This document shows, in pieces, positions 10,133-21,299 of a DNA stretch of 64,000 nucleotides (its first letter is position 1; each line of letters begins with the position of its first letter). This DNA is from Brevundimonas sp. Root608 (GTDB taxonomy: Bacteria > Pseudomonadota > Alphaproteobacteria > Caulobacterales > Caulobacteraceae). Both the position numbers and the translations under genes were made by a program. Below the pieces are notes generated by a model. The model was given only the letters and a program-made list of their open reading frames with translations. It did no database searches and was not told where the DNA came from. The stretch covers positions 1,112,305-1,176,304 of the forward strand of contig NZ_LMGT01000001.1 of the NCBI RefSeq assembly GCF_001427825.1, in the 5' to 3' direction.

Positions 10133-11137
10133 ATGCCCGATCCGCGCTTTTTCGACAGCCTGCCGGCGCTCAGCGTCGCCGAGCTGGCCGGGCGGATCGG
10201 GGGCGAAGTGCACAGAGGCGGAGACCGTCAGGTCTCCGCCGTCGCGCCCCTGGCGTCTGCGGGGCTGACCGACGTCGCCTTCCTCGGCGACCGAAAATTC
10301 CAGGCAGCTCTGGCCGAAACCCGCGCCGGCTGCGTGATCGTGCCCCCCGGCGCGGTCGAGTTCGCGCCGGCGGGCGCGGCGGTGATCGTCTCCGGCGAGG
10401 CCCCGGCCGCCTGGGCGCGGGCCTCGGTCCTGCTTCACCGGCCGATTCCGCTGGACGTGGCGGTCAAGCGCGATGAGGCCGTCGAGGACGGGTCCGTCGT
10501 CCTCGAACCGGGCGTGGTCCTGGGCGCGGGCGTTCGTATCGGAAGTGGAACGCGTATCGGCGCCAACACCGTCGTCGGGCCCGGCGTGCAGATCGGGCGC
10601 GACTGCCAGATCGGCTCGAACGTCACGGTCGGATTTGCCCTGATCGGGGACCGGGTGAAAATCTATTCCGGCGCGCGGATTGGCGAACAGGGATTCGGCG
10701 CGACGGGATCGCGGGCGGGCCCGGTCGATATTCCGCAGCTGGGACGCGTTATCCTGCAGGACGGGGTCACCGTCGGCGCCAACTCCTGCATCGACCGCGG
10801 GGCCTATGACGATACGGTCATCGGCGAGAACACCAAGATCGATAATCTGGTCATGATCGCCCACAACTGCATCATCGGCCGCAACTGCCTGATGGCGGCC
10901 AACACCGGCATCTCGGGTTCGGTGATCGTGGGCGACAACGTCATCTTCGGGGGCAAGGCGGGGATCGGCGACCATATACGGATCGGCGAAGGCGCCCGCG
11001 TCGCGGCCGGCGCCGGGGTGCTGGCCGACATTCCCGCCGGCGAGACCTGGTCGGGCTATCCGGCCAAACCTCTGCGTCAGTTCTTGCGCGAAACGATCTG
11101 GCTCGCCAAACAGGCGTCCGGAAAGGCGCGTTCGTAA
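10133..11137 (+). CDS. lpxD: UDP-3-O-(3-hydroxyacyl)glucosamine N-acyltransferase
   Basis: Third step of lipid A synthesis: transfers a 3-hydroxyacyl chain from ACP to the amino group of UDP-3-O-acylglucosamine. The N-terminal uridine-binding domain is followed by a left-handed beta-helix of hexapeptide repeats (VVLGAGVRIGSGTRIGANTV and on). The catalytic-His region reads NLVMIAHNCIIGRN. The 334 residues are normal. It lies 8 nt after skp and 26 nt before fabZ, in the conserved lpx cluster. Confidence 0.94.
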   Translation: MPDPRFFDSLPALSVAELAGRIGGEVHRGGDRQVSAVAPLASAGLTDVAFLGDRKFQAALAETRAGCVIVPPGAVEFAPAGAAVIVSGEAPAAWARASVLLHRPIPLDVAVKRDEAVEDGSVVLEPGVVLGAGVRIGSGTRIGANTVVGPGVQIGRDCQIGSNVTVGFALIGDRVKIYSGARIGEQGFGATGSRAGPVDIPQLGRVILQDGVTVGANSCIDRGAYDDTVIGENTKIDNLVMIAHNCIIGRNCLMAANTGISGSVIVGDNVIFGGKAGIGDHIRIGEGARVAAGAGVLADIPAGETWSGYPAKPLRQFLRETIWLAKQASGKARS

Positions 11138-11163
11138 GCGTCGTCGGCGAGGAAGGCCGCAGG

Positions 11164-11631
11164 ATGAGCGACGAAGGCAAGATCGACTACGCCGAGGTGA
11201 TGCGGCGCCTGCCTCACCGGTACCCCTTCCTGCTGATCGACAAGGCCGAGGACTTCGTGCCGAACACCTCGATCACCGGCATCAAGAACGTCACCCACAA
11301 CGAGCCCTATTTCCCGGGCCATTTCCCCATCGACCCGGTCATGCCCGGGGTGATGATCGTAGAGGCCATGGCCCAGACGGGGGCCCTGCTGATGTCCAAG
11401 TCGATGGACGTGACGGTCGAGGGCAAGGTGATCATGTTCATGTCGATCGACGGGGTCCGCTTCCGCAAGCCGGCCCGGCCCGGCGACCAGCTGAGGATGA
11501 AGGTGGTGGTGACCAAGATCCGCGGCGACATCTTCAAATTCCGCGGCGAGACCTTCATCGACGGCAAGCTGGCGTCCGAGGCCGACTTCGCCGCCATGAT
11601 GGTCACCGTCGACAAGCCGGTGAACGCGTGA
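11164..11631 (+). CDS. fabZ: 3-hydroxyacyl-ACP dehydratase FabZ
   Basis: Hotdog-fold dehydratase of type II fatty acid synthesis that competes with LpxA and LpxD for 3-hydroxyacyl-ACP. The 155-residue protein shows LPHRYPFLLIDK at the N terminus and the active-site helix FPGHFPIDPVMPGVMIVEAM, with catalytic His and Glu. It overlaps the lpxA start (GTGA), which should help co-ordinate lipid A and fatty acid synthesis through co-expression. Confidence 0.95.
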   Translation: MSDEGKIDYAEVMRRLPHRYPFLLIDKAEDFVPNTSITGIKNVTHNEPYFPGHFPIDPVMPGVMIVEAMAQTGALLMSKSMDVTVEGKVIMFMSIDGVRFRKPARPGDQLRMKVVVTKIRGDIFKFRGETFIDGKLASEADFAAMMVTVDKPVNA

Positions 11632-12416
11632 GCCGCATCCACGCCACGGCGGTCGTCGACGCCGGCGCGCGGATCGCCGATGGCGTCGAGGTCGGCCCCT
11701 GGTGCATCGTCGGCCCGGGCGTGGTGCTGGAGACCGACGTGCGGCTGGTCAGCCATGCTGTGGTGCAGCAAGACACGACCGTCGGCGCTCGAACGATCAT
11801 CCATCCGTTCTCCGTGATCGGCGGAGACCCGCAGCACGGCGGCTACAAGGGCGAACCGGTTCGGCTCGAGATCGGGGCGGACTGCCTGATCCGGGAACAC
11901 AGCACTTTCAACCGCGGCACGCCCGTCGGCGGCGGGCTGACCCGCATCGGCAAGGGTTGCCTGTTCATGACCGGGTCCCACGTCGGCCATGACGCCATTG
12001 TCGGGGACCATGTCACCTTCGCCAACCACGCCACCCTGGGCGGCCATACGGAGATCGGCGACCGGGTCTTCCTGGGCGGTCTGGCGGCGGTCCACCAGTT
12101 CGGGCGGGTCGGGCAAGGGGCCATCATCGGCGGACTTGCGGCGGTGACGAGAGACGTCATTCCGTATGGTTCGGCCTGGGGCAACCACGCCCGCCTGCAC
12201 GGGCTGAACCTGATCGGTCTGAAGCGGAAGGGGTACGACAAGACGGCGATCCGCCGCCTGCTGGCCGCCTATCGCGACCTGTTCGAGGGCGGCGGGACCT
12301 TCGCCGGGCGGCTGGATGCGGTCGAAGGCGCCTATGCCGACCTGCCCGAGATCATGGAGATCACGGCCTTCATCCGCGCGGCCGGCAAACGGCCCCTGTG
12401 CCTGCCGGGCGAATGA
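11628..12416 (+). CDS. lpxA: UDP-N-acetylglucosamine O-acyltransferase
   Basis: First step of lipid A synthesis. The 262-residue product consists of hexapeptide repeats from its start (IHATAVVDAGARIADGVEVG), with the catalytic His segment GSHVGHDAIVGDHVTFANH, and a C-terminal helical domain (LIGLKRKGYDK). Translation probably begins at GTG 11628, overlapping the fabZ stop. No nearby ATG would preserve the first repeat. It is coupled to lpxI through a four-base overlap. Confidence 0.94.
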   Translation: MSRIHATAVVDAGARIADGVEVGPWCIVGPGVVLETDVRLVSHAVVQQDTTVGARTIIHPFSVIGGDPQHGGYKGEPVRLEIGADCLIREHSTFNRGTPVGGGLTRIGKGCLFMTGSHVGHDAIVGDHVTFANHATLGGHTEIGDRVFLGGLAAVHQFGRVGQGAIIGGLAAVTRDVIPYGSAWGNHARLHGLNLIGLKRKGYDKTAIRRLLAAYRDLFEGGGTFAGRLDAVEGAYADLPEIMEITAFIRAAGKRPLCLPGE

Positions 12417-13258
12417 GCGGTCCCGGCGGCAAGCTGGGTCTGATCGCCGGCGGCGGCGCCCTGCCCATATCGGTGGCGGCGCGGTGCGAGGCCGAGGGCC
12501 GGCCAGTGTTCGTGGTGCGGCTGACGGGTTTCGCCGATCCGCATCTGGCGCGCTATCCCGGCATAGAGGCCGGCATGGCCGAGATCGGCAAGGTGTTGTC
12601 GGCGCTGAAGAAGGCGGGCTGCGCGGCGGTGACCTTCGCCGGAACGGTCAACCGGCCGGATTTCAAGAGCCTGAAACCCGACTTCAAGGGCGCGACCCTG
12701 CTGCCGGGCATCGTGGCGGCGGCCAGCAAGGGCGACGACGCCCTGCTGCGCAAGATTCTGTCGGTGTTCGAGAACGAGGGTTACGCCATCGAAGGCGCCG
12801 ACGACATTCTGGGCGGAGAAACCTTGCCCACCGGCGCCCTGGGCGCGATCGAGCCGTCGCCCGGACAGCTTTCCGATCTCAGGAAAGCGCTTCATATAGC
12901 GGAAAAGGCAGGCGAACTTGATATCGGTCAGGGCGCCGTCGTCTGCGACGGCCTGGTTCTGGCGGTCGAGGCGCAGGAGGGCACGGACGCCATGCTGGCC
13001 CGGGTCGCCGCCCTGCCGGCGGATTTGCGGGGCTCGGTCGCCGGCCGCAAGGGCGCGCTGGGCAAGGCGCCCAAACCGATCCAGGACCTGCGCGTCGACA
13101 TGCCGGTGATGGGCGCGCGCACCGTCGAAATGGCCGCCGCGGCGGGCCTGGCGGGCGTCGGCGGCATCGCCGGCAAGCTGATCCTGATCGATCACCCCGC
13201 CATCGTCGAGGCCGCCGACCGGCTCGGTCTGTTCGTATGGGGAGAGCCGGGCCGATGA
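12413..13258 (+). CDS. lpxI: UDP-2,3-diacylglucosamine pyrophosphatase LpxI
   Basis: LpxI-type (formerly DUF1009) hydrolase that releases UMP and lipid X, replacing the LpxH used by Escherichia coli and found in most alphaproteobacteria. The ATG at 12413 overlaps the lpxA stop and is followed by the typical GKLGLIAGGGALPISVA. Later family segments are EGYAIEGADDIL, KAPKPIQDLRVDMPV and GKLILIDHP near the C terminus. The 281 residues match the family. It is co-oriented with lpxB and overlaps its start by four bases. Confidence 0.93.
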   Translation: MSGPGGKLGLIAGGGALPISVAARCEAEGRPVFVVRLTGFADPHLARYPGIEAGMAEIGKVLSALKKAGCAAVTFAGTVNRPDFKSLKPDFKGATLLPGIVAAASKGDDALLRKILSVFENEGYAIEGADDILGGETLPTGALGAIEPSPGQLSDLRKALHIAEKAGELDIGQGAVVCDGLVLAVEAQEGTDAMLARVAALPADLRGSVAGRKGALGKAPKPIQDLRVDMPVMGARTVEMAAAAGLAGVGGIAGKLILIDHPAIVEAADRLGLFVWGEPGR

Positions 13259-14421
13259 GCCGGCCGCTGAAGATCATGCTGGTTGCGGCTGAGGCCTCGG
13301 GCGACGCCCTGGGCGCCGGCCTGGCCGAGGCGCTGAAGGCGCGGCTGGGGCCGGACGTGGTCTTTGTCGGTGTCGGCGGCCCCCGGATGGCGGAGCAGGG
13401 TGTGCGAAGCCCCTTCGACATCGCCGAACTGTCCATTCTCGGCTGGCTTGAGGGGCTCAAGGCCTATGGCCTCGTCAGGCGACGCGTGACCGACACCGTC
13501 GCCCTCGCCGTCGCTGAAAAGCCTGACGCCGTGGTCCTGATCGACAGCTGGGGCTTCACCATCCGCGTCGCCCGCGCGCTGAGGAGGGCGCTGCGAGGCG
13601 TGCCGCTGATCAAATATGTCGGGCCCCAGGTCTGGGCCTCACGACCGGCGCGGGCGAAGACCCTGGCGGCCTCCGTCGATCACCTCCTGGCGCTCTACGC
13701 CTTCGACGCGCCGTGGTTCGAGCGCGAGGGGCTGCCGACGACTGTGGTGGGCTCACAGGCCCTGCATGTGGACTTCAGCGGCGCGGATCCGGCGGCCTTC
13801 CGGGCGTCGCGCGGCATCGCCGCCGACGCCGGCCTGTTGCTGGTGCTGCCCGGCAGCCGGCCTTCGGAGATCCGGTTGATGACGCCCGTCTTTGAGGCGG
13901 CCGTGGCCAGACTGAAGGCGGCCGACCCCGCGCTGGAGGTGGCCGTGGTCGCCGCGGGCACCGTCGCCGACGATGTCGCGGGACGGGTGGCGGGCTGGCC
14001 CTTCCGGGCGCATCTGGTGCCCGAGAGCGAGAAATACGCCGCCATGCGCGCCGCCACGGTCGCCCTCGCCACCAGCGGCACGGTGTCGACCGAACTGGCC
14101 CTGGCCGGCGCGCCCATGGTGATCAGCTACCGGTTTCAGCCGCTCAGCTATGCGATCATGAAGCCGTTCTTCACCGGCAAGTACGCGACCCTGTTCAACC
14201 ATGCCGCCGGCGCCGAGATCGCGCCCGAACTGATCCAGAACGACGCCACGCCGGAAAAGCTGGCGGCGGCGGTCGGACGGCTGCTGGCGGATCCGGAGGC
14301 GCGCCGGGCGCAGGCGGCCGGGCAGACGGCGGCGCTGGACCTGATGGGACGGGAAGGCCGCGATCCGTCCGAGATCGCCGCCGACGCCGTGCTGCGCGTC
14401 ATCGCGAGCAGGGCGGCCTAG
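13255..14421 (+). CDS. lpxB: Lipid-A-disaccharide synthase
   Basis: Glycosyltransferase (GT19) that condenses lipid X with UDP-2,3-diacylglucosamine. The N terminus KIMLVAAEASGDALGAGL is characteristic, as are the GVGGPRM loop, KYVGPQVWASRPARAKTL, LPGSRPSEI and TSGTVSTELALAGAPMV. ATG 13255 overlaps the lpxI stop; 388 residues. Its stop codon overlaps by four bases the stop of the convergent regulator gene on the other strand, so no dedicated terminator fits between them. Confidence 0.95.
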   Translation: MSRPLKIMLVAAEASGDALGAGLAEALKARLGPDVVFVGVGGPRMAEQGVRSPFDIAELSILGWLEGLKAYGLVRRRVTDTVALAVAEKPDAVVLIDSWGFTIRVARALRRALRGVPLIKYVGPQVWASRPARAKTLAASVDHLLALYAFDAPWFEREGLPTTVVGSQALHVDFSGADPAAFRASRGIAADAGLLLVLPGSRPSEIRLMTPVFEAAVARLKAADPALEVAVVAAGTVADDVAGRVAGWPFRAHLVPESEKYAAMRAATVALATSGTVSTELALAGAPMVISYRFQPLSYAIMKPFFTGKYATLFNHAAGAEIAPELIQNDATPEKLAAAVGRLLADPEARRAQAAGQTAALDLMGREGRDPSEIAADAVLRVIASRAA

Positions 14422-15506
14422 CCGCCCTGGCGACGCCGGGCCAGCCGTATGGCGGCCGCCACGCAGGCCCCGAACAGGGCGCCTTCCAGACCGCCGGTGA
14501 TGATCTGGCTGACCGGACCGAAACTGCTTTCGCCGAACAGGGCGCCTATCCGTTCAATCCCGAGGCGTGAATCAGGAAAGCCGTTGGCGAGTTGCTGAAG
14601 GCTGCCGCCCATGAGCCGGCCGCCGAGCATGGGGATCACCGCCCCGGCCGCTCCGCCCGCCAGACCTGCGACGGCGACGGCGTGGGAGGGCGACGAAGGC
14701 CCCCCGATCCGGAGGCCCAGCCAGACGCCGAAACCGATCGCGCCGCCGAGCAGGGCGCCCTCGGTGGCCCCGGTGATCTCGCCCGGGCTTTGGCCGAACA
14801 GCAGACTGAAGGCGTCGATGCCGATCAGCTTGACCACGGCGCCGGTCATCATCCCGCCGACGGCGCCGCCGAGCGTGCTCCCCAGCCAGGGTCGGCCGGT
14901 GGACATCGCCCCGCCTGCGATTCCGAGGCCTACGCCGCCGCCGCCCAGAAGGCCGACCACGGCCGTCAGGCAGACCAGCACAAGAATTATCGAGACCGCC
15001 CCCATGCCGGACTGCAGGGGCTGGGCGGCGACGATCAAGCCGTAGAACAGGCCGCCAAGGACCCCCGCGGCTCCGCCTCCGATCATTCCAGGTCCGGCGA
15101 ACCGGACGACGTTCGACCAGGGCGAGAGGCCGGGAGCCTCCCGGCGCGATGGAGGAGCAAGATCCGCTTCGCCGCCGGGTTCCGGATCGATCCGCGTGAC
15201 CGGCGCGATGAAGCGGTAGCCGTGCTTGGGCACGGTCTCGATGAATCGCGGATTGGCCGCGTCATCGCCCAGCTGCCTGCGGATGGTCCGGACGCATTGG
15301 GTCAGGGCTTCGTCGGTGACGGGCACGCCGCGCCAGACCTCGTCGAGGAAGCGATCCTTGGAAACCAGCCGGCCGTCCTCGCGCACCAGCATCGCCAGGG
15401 CGTCGAGATAGCGGGCGTTCAGTTCCACCGGCACGTGGTCCCGCGTCAGCAGCCTGTCGCCGGTGTCGAGCTGGAAGCGTTCGAAGCGAAAGCGGCCGTG
15501 CGCCAT
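14418..15506 (-). CDS. Winged-helix (OmpR-type) regulator with glycine-rich multipass membrane domain
   Basis: The N-terminal 105 residues are an OmpR/CadC-type winged helix (FERFQLDTGDRLL, then TDEALTQCVRTIRRQLGDD and RFIETVPKHGYRF). After a short Pro/Arg linker, residues of about 135-350 are strongly hydrophobic and glycine-rich, with about five to seven membrane segments carrying glycine-zipper spacing (GGGGVGLGIAGG, LGGAVGGMMTGA). There is no receiver domain and no periplasmic sensor domain, so it differs from CadC and ToxR, which have one membrane pass. Regulation directly from the membrane is inferred; ligand and targets are unknown. It is convergent with lpxB, and upstream lies the gltA terminator. 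Confidence 0.75.
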   Translation of the reverse strand: MAHGRFRFERFQLDTGDRLLTRDHVPVELNARYLDALAMLVREDGRLVSKDRFLDEVWRGVPVTDEALTQCVRTIRRQLGDDAANPRFIETVPKHGYRFIAPVTRIDPEPGGEADLAPPSRREAPGLSPWSNVVRFAGPGMIGGGAAGVLGGLFYGLIVAAQPLQSGMGAVSIILVLVCLTAVVGLLGGGGVGLGIAGGAMSTGRPWLGSTLGGAVGGMMTGAVVKLIGIDAFSLLFGQSPGEITGATEGALLGGAIGFGVWLGLRIGGPSSPSHAVAVAGLAGGAAGAVIPMLGGRLMGGSLQQLANGFPDSRLGIERIGALFGESSFGPVSQIITGGLEGALFGACVAAAIRLARRRQGG

Positions 15507-15580
15507 GTGTTCAGAAAGACCCCGGGTGTCGCCCAGCGTCCCCCATCAACGTCGGCAAGGCAATGGCCTGACATCCAACG

Positions 15581-15609
15581 AAAAACGCCGGAGCGAAGGC
15601 CCCCGGCGT
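15581..15609 (-). terminator. Intrinsic terminator of gltA
   Basis: On the minus strand, ACGCCGG and CCGGCGT form a 7-bp stem around an 11-nt loop and run directly into TTTTT, about 20 nt beyond the gltA stop. Stem, position and U-tract agree with a Rho-independent terminator. Confidence 0.75.
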
Positions 15610-15627
15610 CTTGTCGTGCGGGTCGTA

Positions 15628-16929
<1,302 letters not shown>

Positions 16930-16993
16930 TGAAGCCCCTGGGGGTTTGGCGGAGACCGGCGCGGAGAGGCGCAATCCACGGTCTGATGAATTG

Positions 16994-18418
16994 TCAGATA
17001 GTCTGTTGCAGCGCATCATCCAAGCGCCCGAGGCTTTCTTCGCGTCCCAGGGCGGCGAGGGTTTTGGCGATGTCGGGCGAGACGCCGTCGCCCGTCAAGG
17101 CCGCGCGCACGGCGGGGCCGATCTTGCCGAAGCCGACGGCCTCCTCCTCGGCGAAGACCTTGAGCTCGGCCTCGAGCGCGAACACGTCCCAGCTGGCGAA
17201 CAGTTTCAGCCGATCGCGCAGGCGGGCGATGCGTTCGCCCGATTCGCCCGCCAGCATCGGCAGGCCTTTTTCGTAGATCTTCAGAGGGCGCGGACGCAGG
17301 ACGAAGGCGGTCTGGTCGGCCAGTTCCAGCACCGTCCTGGCCCGGTCTTTCACGAACGGCATCGCCGCGAGCAGGCGCGCCTCGTCGTCCGGGCCCAGGG
17401 CGTGGCCGCGGGCCAGATGCACGTCGAGCGTCATCTTGGCGAGCCGGTCGTCGTCGGCCAGCCGAATCCAGTGGGCGTTGACGTGGGCCAGCTTGTCGAA
17501 GTCCAGCCGGGCCGGCGCCTTGCCGACGCCGGTCAGGTCGAACCATTCCAGCGCCTGGGCGTCGTTGAACAGCTCGTCGTCGCCATGGGCCCAGCCCAGC
17601 CGGGCCAGGTAGTTGCGCATGGCCTCCGGCAGATAGCCCATTTCGGCGTATTCATGCACGGCCTGGGCCCCGTGGCGCTTTGACAGCTTGGCCCCGTCGG
17701 GGCCGTGGATCAGGGGGATGTGGGCGAAGCTCGGGCGGGCCCAGTCGAGCGCGTCATAGATCAGGCTCTGGCGCGCGGCGTTGTTGAGATGGTCGTCGCC
17801 GCGGATGACGTGGGTCACGCCCATGTCGTGGTCGTCCACCACCACGGCGAGATTGTACGTCGGCGCGCCGTCGGAGCGCAGCAGGACCAGATCGTCGAGA
17901 TCGTCATTGGCCCAGCTGACCGTACCTTGCACCTGATCCTCGACCGTCACCTGGCCGGGCAGGGGGCGGCGGAAGCGGACGACGTGAGGCTGCGTCAGAT
18001 CGTCGACGGAAGGTTCGCGGTCCCGCCACGGCGATTCGAACGTGCGCCGTTCGGCCTTGGCGAGGTCCCGCAGGCGACCGGTCTCTTCGGCAGAGGTGAA
18101 GTCTCGATAGGCGGCGCCCCGCTCCAGCAGGTCGTTGACCACCTCGCGATGGCGGTCGGCGCGGCTGAACTGGAAGACCGGCTCCTCGTCGGCGAACAGC
18201 TCCAGCCAGCTCAGGCCGTCGAAAATGGCCTTGACGGCTTCGTCGGTCGACCGTTCCCGGTCGGTGTCCTCGACTCGGACCAGGAACTTCCCGTTGCGTC
18301 CCTTGGCGTACAAATAGTTGAAAAGCGCCGTTCGGGCGCCTCCTATGTGCAGGGAACCGGTCGGCGAAGGGGCGAAGCGGGTGACGACGGCTGGCGTGGG
18401 AGCGGACGGGGAGGTCAT
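16994..18418 (-). CDS. gltX: Glutamyl-tRNA synthetase
   Basis: Class I aminoacyl-tRNA synthetase charging tRNA-Glu. The HIGH-type motif is in [19 protein letters not shown] at the N terminus. The KMSKS-type motif is KLSKRHG around residue 250. The C-terminal anticodon-binding domain is helical. The 474 residues are normal. The gene starts at 18418, and its ATG lies on the same CATG as the putative comEC start on the other strand, leaving no room between the two genes for separate promoters. Confidence 0.95.
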   Translation of the reverse strand: MTSPSAPTPAVVTRFAPSPTGSLHIGGARTALFNYLYAKGRNGKFLVRVEDTDRERSTDEAVKAIFDGLSWLELFADEEPVFQFSRADRHREVVNDLLERGAAYRDFTSAEETGRLRDLAKAERRTFESPWRDREPSVDDLTQPHVVRFRRPLPGQVTVEDQVQGTVSWANDDLDDLVLLRSDGAPTYNLAVVVDDHDMGVTHVIRGDDHLNNAARQSLIYDALDWARPSFAHIPLIHGPDGAKLSKRHGAQAVHEYAEMGYLPEAMRNYLARLGWAHGDDELFNDAQALEWFDLTGVGKAPARLDFDKLAHVNAHWIRLADDDRLAKMTLDVHLARGHALGPDDEARLLAAMPFVKDRARTVLELADQTAFVLRPRPLKIYEKGLPMLAGESGERIARLRDRLKLFASWDVFALEAELKVFAEEEAVGFGKIGPAVRAALTGDGVSPDIAKTLAALGREESLGRLDDALQQTI

Positions 18419-20585
18419 GGCGGGCGTTATAGCGCCGACGCCGGCAAAGCCCAGCCTCGCCGCGCGCGGCCGGACCTTACTGTCGGATCAGTTCCGCGCA
18501 CAGACCCTGCGGTGGCGGATGTGGGCGCCGGTGGCGTTCGGCGGCGGCTGCGCGGTCTATTTCGCGTTGAAGAGCGAACCGCCGGCCTGGCCGTTGCTGC
18601 TCGCCGCCCTGATCGCCGCCGCACTCTGGCTGGGCGCGCGGCGTCTGGCTCTTGGGCGCGTCTGGACCCTGCCGCTGCTGATGCTCGCCTGTTTCGCCCT
18701 CGGCTTCGCCGTGGCCAAGCTGCGGACCGACGCGGTCGCCGCGCCCATCGCTCCGGCCATGGCCGAGCCTACGGTGGTCGAGGGTTGGGTGGTCGATGTC
18801 GACAGTCCGGGATCGGCGGGGCCGCGCGTTGTGATCGCACCGGTGCGGATCCGGGGCCTGACGCCGGAGCAGACGCCGGTCCGCCTGCGCGCCACGGTCC
18901 GGGGCGAGACGCCGGCCCCGGGTCAGGCGGTGCGGCTGTTCGCGATCCTCAACCCGCCGCCGGCCCCGGCCAGTCCGGGCGCCTATGATTTCGGACGCAA
19001 CGCCTTCTTCCAGAGCCTGGGCGGGGTGGCCTTCTCGCTCGGGGAGACACGGCCGGCGTATCTGACGCCCCCGCCGTGGCGGGTGCGGGCGGCGATGGCG
19101 GTCAACGGCATGCGGTTCGCGCTGGCCCGCCGCATTGTCGCGCGCCTGGGCGACCGGACGGGCGGAATCGCCGCGGCCATGACCACCGGGCAGGAGGCGT
19201 GGCTGAACCCGGACGACGTCGATGTGATGCGCGATTCCGGGCTGGCCCACATCCTGTCGATCTCGGGCCTGCATATGGCGGTGGTCGGCGGCTTCGCCTT
19301 CTTTCTGGTGCGGCTGCTGGTCGCCGCCTGGCCGTGGCTGGCGCTGCGCGTCCCGGGCAAGAAGGTCGCGGCGATCGGAGGGCTGCTGGCCGTGGGGACC
19401 TATCTGGTGGTGTCCGGCGCCCCGCCGCCCGCCGAGCGGGCGGCGATCACCGCCTCTATCGCCTTCCTCGCCATCCTGCTGGACCGGCAGGCGATCACCA
19501 TGCACGCCCTGGCGGTCGCGGCCTTCGTGGTCCTGCTGCTGCAGCCCGAGGCGATCGTGACGCCCGGCTTCCAGATGTCGTTCGCGGCGACGGCGGCCCT
19601 GGTCGCCCTGGTCGAGGCCTGGCCGCGCCGGCCGAAGGAAATCTCCGCGCCCCTCCCGATCCTGATCGTCCAGCGGGCGGGCGCATGGCTGGCGGCGGCG
19701 GTGCTGGCCAGTCTGGTCGCGGGCGCCGCGACCGGACCGTTCGCCATGCAGCATTTCAATCGCACGGCCATGTACGGCCTCGCGTCCAATCTGGCGACGG
19801 CGCCGGTGTCGGACTTTCTGATCATGCCGATGCTGGCGCTGGGCGCCTTGCTGGAGCCCCTGGGCCTGGGCGGGCCCTTCCTGTGGCTGGCGGGGCAGGG
19901 GATCGGCCTGATGCTGGCCATCGGCGCCTGGACGGCGGGCCTGCCCGGCGCGGTCCGGACCGTGGCGAGCGCGCCGGACCTCGTCCTGCCGATCTCCTTC
20001 CTCGGCGTGCTGTTCTGCTGCCTGTGGCGCGGGCCGTTGCGGTGGCTGGGCCTGCCGTTCGCGGCGGCGGTCATGCTGTGGCCGCGCGCGCCGACGCCGG
20101 ATGTCTGGATCGGCGACGGCGGGACCAACGCCGCCTGGGTTCAGGCAGGACAGACGATGGTCATGCGGCCGGGCGTGCGGCAGTTCGCGGTCGACGTCTG
20201 GTCGCGGCGGCGCGGGCTCCTGCCGCAGGAGCGTCCGTCGGAAGGCTGGACCTGCACCCGGTTCGCCTGCGCGCCAGAGGCTCCGGCAGCCGGGCCCCTG
20301 GCTCTGTGGTGGGGAAAGAAGGCGCCGTCCCCCGAACAGATCGACGCCCTGTGCCGCGCGGCGCCCGTGGTCAGCGCGCGCGCCGCCCTGACGGCCCTGC
20401 CGCCGTCATGCGACGGCCGTCTGGTGCTGGACGGCGTCGACTACGCCCGGGGCGGGGCGGTGGAGCTGTGGCGCGATGGGCCGCCGTCGGCCGGTCGCTG
20501 GCGCGCGGTGTGGGCGGCGGCCATGCGCGGCGACCGACCGTGGAGCCGGTTCGGCGATCCCGACGTCAGTGATAGCGGCGGATGA
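18417..20585 (+). CDS. comEC: ComEC/Rec2 family membrane protein (DNA uptake channel)
   Basis: Polytopic membrane protein related to the channel that moves transforming single-stranded DNA across the inner membrane. An N-terminal DUF4131-like domain (residues about 40-180) precedes the competence domain with about ten helices ([19 protein letters not shown] is diagnostic). The HxHxDH metallo-beta-lactamase domain found at the C terminus of Bacillus ComEC is absent; the last 150 residues begin [16 protein letters not shown] 18417 shares its bases with the gltX start; ATG 18519 is the next candidate and would give 688 residues. The 3' end overlaps lexA by 20 nt. Whether this organism is transformable cannot be judged from sequence. 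Confidence 0.85.
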   Translation: MAGVIAPTPAKPSLAARGRTLLSDQFRAQTLRWRMWAPVAFGGGCAVYFALKSEPPAWPLLLAALIAAALWLGARRLALGRVWTLPLLMLACFALGFAVAKLRTDAVAAPIAPAMAEPTVVEGWVVDVDSPGSAGPRVVIAPVRIRGLTPEQTPVRLRATVRGETPAPGQAVRLFAILNPPPAPASPGAYDFGRNAFFQSLGGVAFSLGETRPAYLTPPPWRVRAAMAVNGMRFALARRIVARLGDRTGGIAAAMTTGQEAWLNPDDVDVMRDSGLAHILSISGLHMAVVGGFAFFLVRLLVAAWPWLALRVPGKKVAAIGGLLAVGTYLVVSGAPPPAERAAITASIAFLAILLDRQAITMHALAVAAFVVLLLQPEAIVTPGFQMSFAATAALVALVEAWPRRPKEISAPLPILIVQRAGAWLAAAVLASLVAGAATGPFAMQHFNRTAMYGLASNLATAPVSDFLIMPMLALGALLEPLGLGGPFLWLAGQGIGLMLAIGAWTAGLPGAVRTVASAPDLVLPISFLGVLFCCLWRGPLRWLGLPFAAAVMLWPRAPTPDVWIGDGGTNAAWVQAGQTMVMRPGVRQFAVDVWSRRRGLLPQERPSEGWTCTRFACAPEAPAAGPLALWWGKKAPSPEQIDALCRAAPVVSARAALTALPPSCDGRLVLDGVDYARGGAVELWRDGPPSAGRWRAVWAAAMRGDRPWSRFGDPDVSDSGG

Positions 20586-21258
20586 GTCCGACCAGCTTGC
20601 CCTGAACCTCGACCTGATCCGGGCCGAAGATGCGGGTCTCGTAGTTGCGGTTGGCGGGCTCCAGCGCGATCGAGCCGCCCTTCTTGCGCAGACGCTTGAG
20701 CGTGGCTTCCTCGCCCTCGACCAGGGCCACGACGATCTCGCCCGAGGTGGCGGTGTCGGTCGATTTGATGATCACCAGATCGCCGTTGAGGATGCCGGCC
20801 TCGATCATGGAGTCGCCCTCGATCTCGAGCATGTAGTGCTCGCCCGCGCCCAGCATGGCCTCGGGCACCGGGTAGCGGGCGGTCTCGTGCTCGATGGCGG
20901 CGATGGGCGTGCCGGCGGCGATCTTGCCCATCAGCGACAGTTCGCGGGTGTCGTTGGCGGGCTCGGCGGCCATGGGGCGTCCGCCGCCCTGGATGACGTC
21001 GGGACGGAAGGGCTGACGCCCGCGCGGCTGGGAGGTGGTGGCCTGTTCCGGGAGTTTGGTCACTTCCAGCGCCCGCGCCCGGTGGGCCAGGCGGCGGATG
21101 AAGCCGCGTTCCTCCAGCGCCGTGATCAACCGGTGGATGCCCGATTTGGACGCCAGATCCAGCGCCTCCTTCATTTCGTCGAAGGAGGGCGAGACACCCG
21201 TTTCCTTGATGCGCTCATGGATGAACATCAGGAGTTCGTGCTGTTTGCGCGTGAGCAT
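20566..21258 (-). CDS. lexA: LexA repressor
   Basis: SOS repressor that self-cleaves when stimulated by RecA filaments. The N-terminal winged helix ([20 protein letters not shown]) is followed by a linker and an S24 peptidase domain. The Ala-Gly cleavage bond is at about residues 115-116 ([10 protein letters not shown]), the catalytic Ser at 150 (EGDSM) and Lys at 188 (ATLKRL). The 230 residues are long for LexA, as in other alphaproteobacteria, because of an extended linker. Two GTTC-N7-GTTC boxes lie between 17 and 56 nt upstream of the start, consistent with autoregulation. It follows trpC on the same strand but has its own operators. Confidence 0.95.
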   Translation of the reverse strand: MLTRKQHELLMFIHERIKETGVSPSFDEMKEALDLASKSGIHRLITALEERGFIRRLAHRARALEVTKLPEQATTSQPRGRQPFRPDVIQGGGRPMAAEPANDTRELSLMGKIAAGTPIAAIEHETARYPVPEAMLGAGEHYMLEIEGDSMIEAGILNGDLVIIKSTDTATSGEIVVALVEGEEATLKRLRKKGGSIALEPANRNYETRIFGPDQVEVQGKLVGLIRRYH

Positions 21259-21274
21259 GGCGTCGAATCGTCCA

Positions 21275-21289
21275 GAACAAGGCGTGAAC
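21275..21289 (-). promoter_or_regulatory. LexA operator 1 (proximal)
   Basis: GAAC-AAGGCGT-GAAC on the plus strand, i.e. GTTC-N7-GTTC on the minus strand, an exact match to the alphaproteobacterial LexA direct-repeat box, 17 nt upstream of the lexA start codon. Confidence 0.8.
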
Positions 21290-21299
21290 CGTTGCCGAT

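Noticed and set aside
18318..18416. Extension of comEC upstream of 18417
   Set aside because: It would run into gltX coding sequence and adds no ComEC-like residues.
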